A stretch of 64,000 nt of DNA from contig JBIQJM010000002.1 in the NCBI GenBank assembly GCA_044507525.1, positions 1 to 64,000 on the forward strand, in the 5' to 3' direction. This DNA is from Zeimonas sp044507525. GTDB lineage: Bacteria; Pseudomonadota; Gammaproteobacteria; Burkholderiales; Burkholderiaceae_E. Both the position numbers and the translations under genes were made by a program. The notes under the pieces were generated by a model. The model saw nothing but the letters and a program-made list of their open reading frames with translations. It was not told the origin of the DNA and made no database searches. Positions 59,858 through 64,000 of this stretch are shown piece by piece; the first letter of the stretch is position 1; each line of letters starts with the position of its first letter.

Positions 59858-62800
59858 TTGCGAACCGAGTCCTCGACGACCTCCCCCGCTGCAGCAACGC
59901 CCCGCGGGCCGCTCGGCGATCGCGCCGACGCGCTCGGTTCGATCACGGCGCCCGGCCCGGGGCAGGTGCGCGCCCTTCCCCGCTGTCACGGCTCCGGCGA
60001 TGCATTGCTGCTCGCCGCCCTCGCCCGGCGCGAGAGCGCGAGCGCGTTGCGCGAGGCGAGCGCCGACGACGCCGACGTCGATCGACCCACCGTTCACGGA
60101 CGCGCGCTGGCCATCGTCACCGCGGCGCCGGGCGACGCCGTACGGCTCGCGCAGGAGATGCGCTGGTTCGCGCCGCTGCTGCGGGTGCTGCTGCTGCCCG
60201 ACTGGGAGACGCTCCCGTACGACGCGTTCTCGCCGCACCAGGACCTCGTCTCCGAGCGCCTGTCCACGCTGTACGCGCTGCAGCAGCACGACTGCGACGT
60301 CGTGCTCGCGCCGATCACGACCGCCCTGCAGCGGCTCGCGCCGGCGCAGTTCCTGGCGTCGCACACCTTCTTCTTCCACAAGGGCCAGCGACTCGACGAA
60401 GCGAGGCTGCGCCGACAGCTCGCCTTCGCCGGCTACGAGAACGTCACGCAGGTCGTCCGGCCCGGCGAATTCGCGGTGCGCGGCGGGCTGATCGACCTCT
60501 TTCCGATGGGCTCGAGCCTGCCGTACCGCATCGACCTGTTCGGCGACGAGATCGACTCGATCCGCACCTTCGATCCCGACACGCAGCGCAGCCTGTATCC
60601 GATCGACCGCGTGCGGCTGCTGCCCGGCCGCGAGTTCGCGCTCGACGAGGCGGCACGCACCTCGTTCCGCGGCCGCTGGCGCGAGCGCTTCGAGGGCGAC
60701 CCTTCCGCGAGCACGATCTACCGCGACGTCGGCAACGGCATCGCGCCGCCCGGCATCGAGTACTGGCTGCCGCTCTTTCACGAGCACACGGCCACCCTCT
60801 TCGACTACCTGCCCGAGGATGCGATCGTCGTCTCGCACGGCGACGTCGACGGAGCCGCGCGCCGCTTCGCGCAGGAGGCCGCCGAACGCTACCGGTTCCT
60901 GTCGCACGACCGCAATCGGCCGTTGCTGAAGCCCGAGGAGCTGTTCCTCGACAGCGAGACGCTGTTCGCGCAGGCAAAGGACTTCGGGCGCTGGTCGATC
61001 GCGGCCCCGGGCGCGCAGGACGACGGCGCCGAAGCGTCCGCGCGCGGAGGCCGCTTCGCGCTCGCGCCGCCCGAGGTCGCGATCGACCGGCGCGCGAACG
61101 ATCCGCTCGAACGCGTCCGCGCGTGGCTCGCCGCGGCGGGGAAGCGCAGGCTCGTCATCGCCGAGTCGCCCGGCCGGCGCGAAACGCTCGAGCAGATGTT
61201 CGGCGAACACGGACTGCGGCTGCAGAGCGTCGACCACTGGCAGGACTTCGTCGACGGCGAACTCGACGGCGCGATCACGGTCGGCCCGGTCTTCGACGGC
61301 TTCGAGCTGCCCGACGCCCGCCTCTCGGTCGTCACCGAGACCGAGCTCTTCGCCGGGACGCCGCGACGGCGCAGGCGCGGGCTGCGCGAGACGCAGACCG
61401 ACGTCGACTCGATCATCCGCGACCTCTCGGAGCTGAAGGCGGGCGACCCGGTCGTGCACGCGCAGCACGGCATCGGCCGCTACGAGGGCCTCGTCACGAT
61501 GGAGCTCGACGAGGGGCCCACCGAGTTCCTGCACCTGCGCTACGCGAAGAACGCGACGCTCTACGTCCCGGTCGCGCAGCTGCACGTGATCTCGCGCTAC
61601 AGCGGCGCCTCGCCCGAGGAAGCGCCGCTGCACGAGCTCGGCTCGGGGCAGTGGGAGAAGGCGCGCCAGCGCGCGGCCTCGAAGGCGCGCGACGCGGCCG
61701 CCGAGCTGCTGAACCTGTACGCGCGCCGCGCGGCGCGCGAAGGGCACGCCTTCCGCTTCGCGGCGAACGACTACGAAGTCTTCGCCGAAGGCTTTCCCTT
61801 CGACGAGACGCCCGACCAGCAGGCCGCGATCGACTCGGTCGTCGGCGACATGCGCTCGGGCAAGCCGATGGACCGGCTCGTCTGCGGCGACGTCGGCTTC
61901 GGCAAGACCGAGGTCGCCTTGCGCGCCGCCTGGGTGGCAGTCGCCGATGGCCGGCAGGTGGCGGTGCTCGCGCCGACGACGCTGCTCGCCGAGCAGCATT
62001 TCCAGACGTTCAGCGACCGCTTCGCCGACTTCCCGGTGCGCATCGCGCAGCTGTCGCGCTTCCGCTCGAAGAAGGAGACCGCCGCGGCGATCGAAGGCCT
62101 CGCCGCCGGCCGGATCGACATCGCGATCGGCACGCACAAGCTGCTGTCGCCCGAGCTGAAGTTCGATCGCCTCGGACTGGTGATCATCGACGAGGAGCAC
62201 CGCTTCGGCGTGCGCCAGAAGGAGACCCTGAAGGCGCTGCGCGCCGAGGTCGACGTGCTCACGCTGACGGCGACGCCGATCCCGCGCACGCTCGCGATGA
62301 GCCTGGAGGGCATCCGCGACTTCTCGGTGATCGCGACCGCGCCGCAGCGCCGGCTCGCGATCAAGACCTTCGTGCGCCGCGAGAGCGCGGGCACGATCCG
62401 CGAAGCGCTGATGCGCGAGCTCAAGCGCGGCGGGCAGGCGTACTTCCTGCACAACGAGGTCGAGACGATCGAGAACCGGCGCGCCCGGCTCGCCGAGCTG
62501 GTCCCCGAGGCCCGCATCGCGATCGCGCACGGCCAGATGCCCGAGCGCGAACTCGAACGCGTGATGCGCGACTTCCTGCAGCAGCGCTTCAACGTGCTGC
62601 TGTGCACGACGATCATCGAGACCGGCATCGACGTGCCGAGCGCCAACACGATCCTGATCCACCGCGCCGATCGATTTGGACTCGCGCAGCTGCACCAGCT
62701 GCGCGGACGCGTCGGCCGCTCGCACCACCAGGCCTACGCATACCTGATGGTGCCCGACGAGAAGGCGATGACGCGCGACGCCGTCAAGCGGCTGGAGGCG

Positions 62801-63514
62801 ATCCAGGCGCTCGAGGAACTCGGCTCGGGCTTCTACCTCGCGATGCACGACCTCGAGATCCGCGGCGCCGGCGAGGTGCTCGGCGAATCGCAGTCGGGCG
62901 ACATGCAGGAGGTCGGCTTCGCGCTGTACAGCGAGATGCTCGCCGAGGCGGTCGATGCACTGCGCGCCGGGCGCGAGCCGGATCTCTCCGCGCCGCTGTC
63001 GGCGACCACCGAGATCGTGCTGCGCGCGCCGGCGCTGCTGCCCGGAGACTACGTGCCCGACGTGCACGAACGGCTGTCGCTGTACAAGCGCATGGCCAAC
63101 TGCAGCACCGCCGACGCGCTCGATGCGCTGCGCGAGGAACTCGTCGACCGCTTCGGCAAGCTGCCCGAAGCGGCGCGCACGCTGTTCGAGACCCACCGCC
63201 TGCGCATCGCGTCGCGTCCGCTCGGCATCGCCAAGATCGACGCCGCCGCCGACACGATCGTCCTGCAGTTCGTCCCCGACCCGCCGCTCGACGCCGCCGC
63301 GCTGATCCGCTTCATCCAGACGCGGCGCGACGTGAAGCTCGCGGGCCCCGACCGGCTGCGTTTCACGATCGCCACGCCCGACCTCGCCGCGCGCATCCAG
63401 CAGGTGCGCGCGATCCTCGACGCGCTTGCGAAGCTCTCGTCGGCTGGGCATGCGAACCGCCCCGCGCGCGCGGAGGATTCGCGCACGGCGCACGAACGAA
63501 GCCACGCCCGATGA
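59858..63514 (+). CDS. mfd: Transcription-repair coupling factor
   Basis: Mfd removes RNA polymerase stalled at lesions and recruits UvrA. The 1,218-residue protein has the UvrB-like D1-D2 region (LLPDWETLPYDAFSPHQDLV, RPGEFAVRGGLIDLFP), the RNAP-interacting domain (LKAGDPVVHAQHGIGRYEGL), and the helicase with GDVGFGKTEVA, VIIDEEHRFGV (DEEH), TLTATPIPRTL and the TRG segment QLHQLRGRVGRS. No ATG precedes the conserved N-terminus; TTG at 59858 with a TAGAAT seven bases upstream is chosen, and a GTG at 59966 is the alternative. The TGA overlaps serB. Confidence 0.93.
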   Translation: MRTESSTTSPAAATPRGPLGDRADALGSITAPGPGQVRALPRCHGSGDALLLAALARRESASALREASADDADVDRPTVHGRALAIVTAAPGDAVRLAQEMRWFAPLLRVLLLPDWETLPYDAFSPHQDLVSERLSTLYALQQHDCDVVLAPITTALQRLAPAQFLASHTFFFHKGQRLDEARLRRQLAFAGYENVTQVVRPGEFAVRGGLIDLFPMGSSLPYRIDLFGDEIDSIRTFDPDTQRSLYPIDRVRLLPGREFALDEAARTSFRGRWRERFEGDPSASTIYRDVGNGIAPPGIEYWLPLFHEHTATLFDYLPEDAIVVSHGDVDGAARRFAQEAAERYRFLSHDRNRPLLKPEELFLDSETLFAQAKDFGRWSIAAPGAQDDGAEASARGGRFALAPPEVAIDRRANDPLERVRAWLAAAGKRRLVIAESPGRRETLEQMFGEHGLRLQSVDHWQDFVDGELDGAITVGPVFDGFELPDARLSVVTETELFAGTPRRRRRGLRETQTDVDSIIRDLSELKAGDPVVHAQHGIGRYEGLVTMELDEGPTEFLHLRYAKNATLYVPVAQLHVISRYSGASPEEAPLHELGSGQWEKARQRAASKARDAAAELLNLYARRAAREGHAFRFAANDYEVFAEGFPFDETPDQQAAIDSVVGDMRSGKPMDRLVCGDVGFGKTEVALRAAWVAVADGRQVAVLAPTTLLAEQHFQTFSDRFADFPVRIAQLSRFRSKKETAAAIEGLAAGRIDIAIGTHKLLSPELKFDRLGLVIIDEEHRFGVRQKETLKALRAEVDVLTLTATPIPRTLAMSLEGIRDFSVIATAPQRRLAIKTFVRRESAGTIREALMRELKRGGQAYFLHNEVETIENRRARLAELVPEARIAIAHGQMPERELERVMRDFLQQRFNVLLCTTIIETGIDVPSANTILIHRADRFGLAQLHQLRGRVGRSHHQAYAYLMVPDEKAMTRDAVKRLEAIQALEELGSGFYLAMHDLEIRGAGEVLGESQSGDMQEVGFALYSEMLAEAVDALRAGREPDLSAPLSATTEIVLRAPALLPGDYVPDVHERLSLYKRMANCSTADALDALREELVDRFGKLPEAARTLFETHRLRIASRPLGIAKIDAAADTIVLQFVPDPPLDAAALIRFIQTRRDVKLAGPDRLRFTIATPDLAARIQQVRAILDALAKLSSAGHANRPARAEDSRTAHERSHAR

Positions 63515-64000
63515 CGCGCCGACTCGTCGTACAGCACCTTCGCCTGGCCGACGACGCGGTCGCCGCCTGCAGCGACGCCGTCGGCCGCGAGCCGACGCTG
63601 CGCCTGCCGCGGCTGGCCACCTGGGACGACGTCCCGATCGACGGCGACCGCGCGACCGAGCTCTCCGAGACGCTGCAGGTCGACGCCGAGGTGGTGCCGC
63701 CCGACGCGCGCCTCGCCGACTACCGGTTGCTCGCCTTCGACATGGACTCGACGCTGATCACGATCGAGTGCATCGACGAGATCGCCGACTATGCGGGCCG
63801 CAAGGCCGAGGTCGCCGCGATCACCGAAGCGGCGATGCGCGGCGAGATCGCCGACTACGACGAAAGCCTGCGCCGCCGCACGGAACTGCTCGCGGGCCTG
63901 CCCGAGTCGACGCTGCAGCGCGTCTACGACGAGCGCCTGCGCGTGACGCCGGGCGCCGAGACGCTGATCGCCGCGGCGAAGGACGCTTCGCTGCACGTGC
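63511..64000 (+). CDS. serB: Phosphoserine phosphatase, 5' part
   Basis: HAD-family enzyme for the last step of serine synthesis, cut by the window end after about 163 residues. The nucleophile motif AFDMDSTLITIECIDEIADY is complete, and the SerB cap start (GEIADYDESLRRRTELLAGL) follows, with VTPGAETLIAAAK at the edge. A short N-terminal domain of about 75 residues precedes the HAD core. The ATG overlaps the mfd stop (ATGA). Confidence 0.95.
   Translation, partial: MTRRLVVQHLRLADDAVAACSDAVGREPTLRLPRLATWDDVPIDGDRATELSETLQVDAEVVPPDARLADYRLLAFDMDSTLITIECIDEIADYAGRKAEVAAITEAAMRGEIADYDESLRRRTELLAGLPESTLQRVYDERLRVTPGAETLIAAAKDASLHV

Noticed and set aside
59852..63505. Leftward open frame (1,217 codons) opposite mfd
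   Set aside because: Antisense shadow of mfd with no recognisable domain.

Overview
The window reads as one contiguous, very GC-rich and densely coded piece of a betaproteobacterial (Burkholderiales-type) chromosome. Evidence for this is the order tsf-rpsB / map-glnD, the smc-zipA-ligA block, the dapD-pilU-dapE-prmB block, the tRNA-Leu-tig-clpP-clpX-lon-hupB-tRNA-Val-tRNA-Asp-ppiD block, an OmpR/EnvZ pair, and constant use of 4-base ATGA/GTGA start-stop overlaps. I see no insertion sequence, phage, integrase, CRISPR array or rRNA. No gene-free gap exceeds about 300 bases; the longest (clpX-lon, 295 bp) holds a candidate heat-shock promoter.

Layout. 1-1.1 kb: leftward tsf (cut by the window edge) and rpsB. 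1.1-4.5 kb: rightward map and glnD (nitrogen sensing). 4.5-12.5 kb: leftward smc, zipA-like, ligA and a methylthioadenosine/methylthioinosine phosphorylase. 12.6-19.6 kb: rightward queF, dapD, pilU, a Spx/ArsC-like protein, dapE, prmB and an ABC-F ATPase. 19.7-23.9 kb: a beta-oxidation-like operon (3-hydroxyacyl-CoA dehydrogenase, crotonase, LvaA/ACAD11-like kinase, GST). 23.9-27.5 kb: DUF1178, mnmH, ppiD. 27.6-34.7 kb: tRNA and protein quality-control block. 34.8-37.9 kb: hpnCDE (squalene synthesis). 37.9-43.8 kb: radA, alr, lplT, a UDG-fold protein, rimI, tsaB. 43.9-46.4 kb: a small secreted protein divergent from ompR-envZ. 46.6-49.1 kb: rubrerythrin, an Fe-S oxidoreductase and DUF3501. 49.1-57.0 kb: a molybdenum island (fdhD, molybdopterin oxidoreductase, lipoate-ligase-like protein, moeA, moeA-periplasmic-binding-domain fusion). 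57.1-64 kb: trpB2, ispF-ispD, mfd and the 5' part of serB.

The most interesting points are: (1) several first genes have a -10-like hexamer 6-8 bases before the start codon, which predicts leaderless mRNAs, including a TTG-started mfd; (2) a perfectly palindromic -10 element between mfd and ispD that could fire in both directions; (3) the molybdenum island, whose large oxidoreductase lacks one cysteine of the usual Fe-S motif, has no visible electron-transfer subunit, is co-located with a lipoate-ligase-like gene and is preceded by an 18-bp palindrome; (4) the rubrerythrin/Fe-S/DUF3501 triad with a candidate OxyR site; (5) a UDG-fold protein without Fe-S cysteines in the position beside rimI that holD occupies in E. 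coli; (6) a stand-alone acyl-CoA-type kinase in a beta-oxidation operon. Most other genes are conventional housekeeping genes. Functions are assigned from recognisable motifs and gene order; no database search was run.
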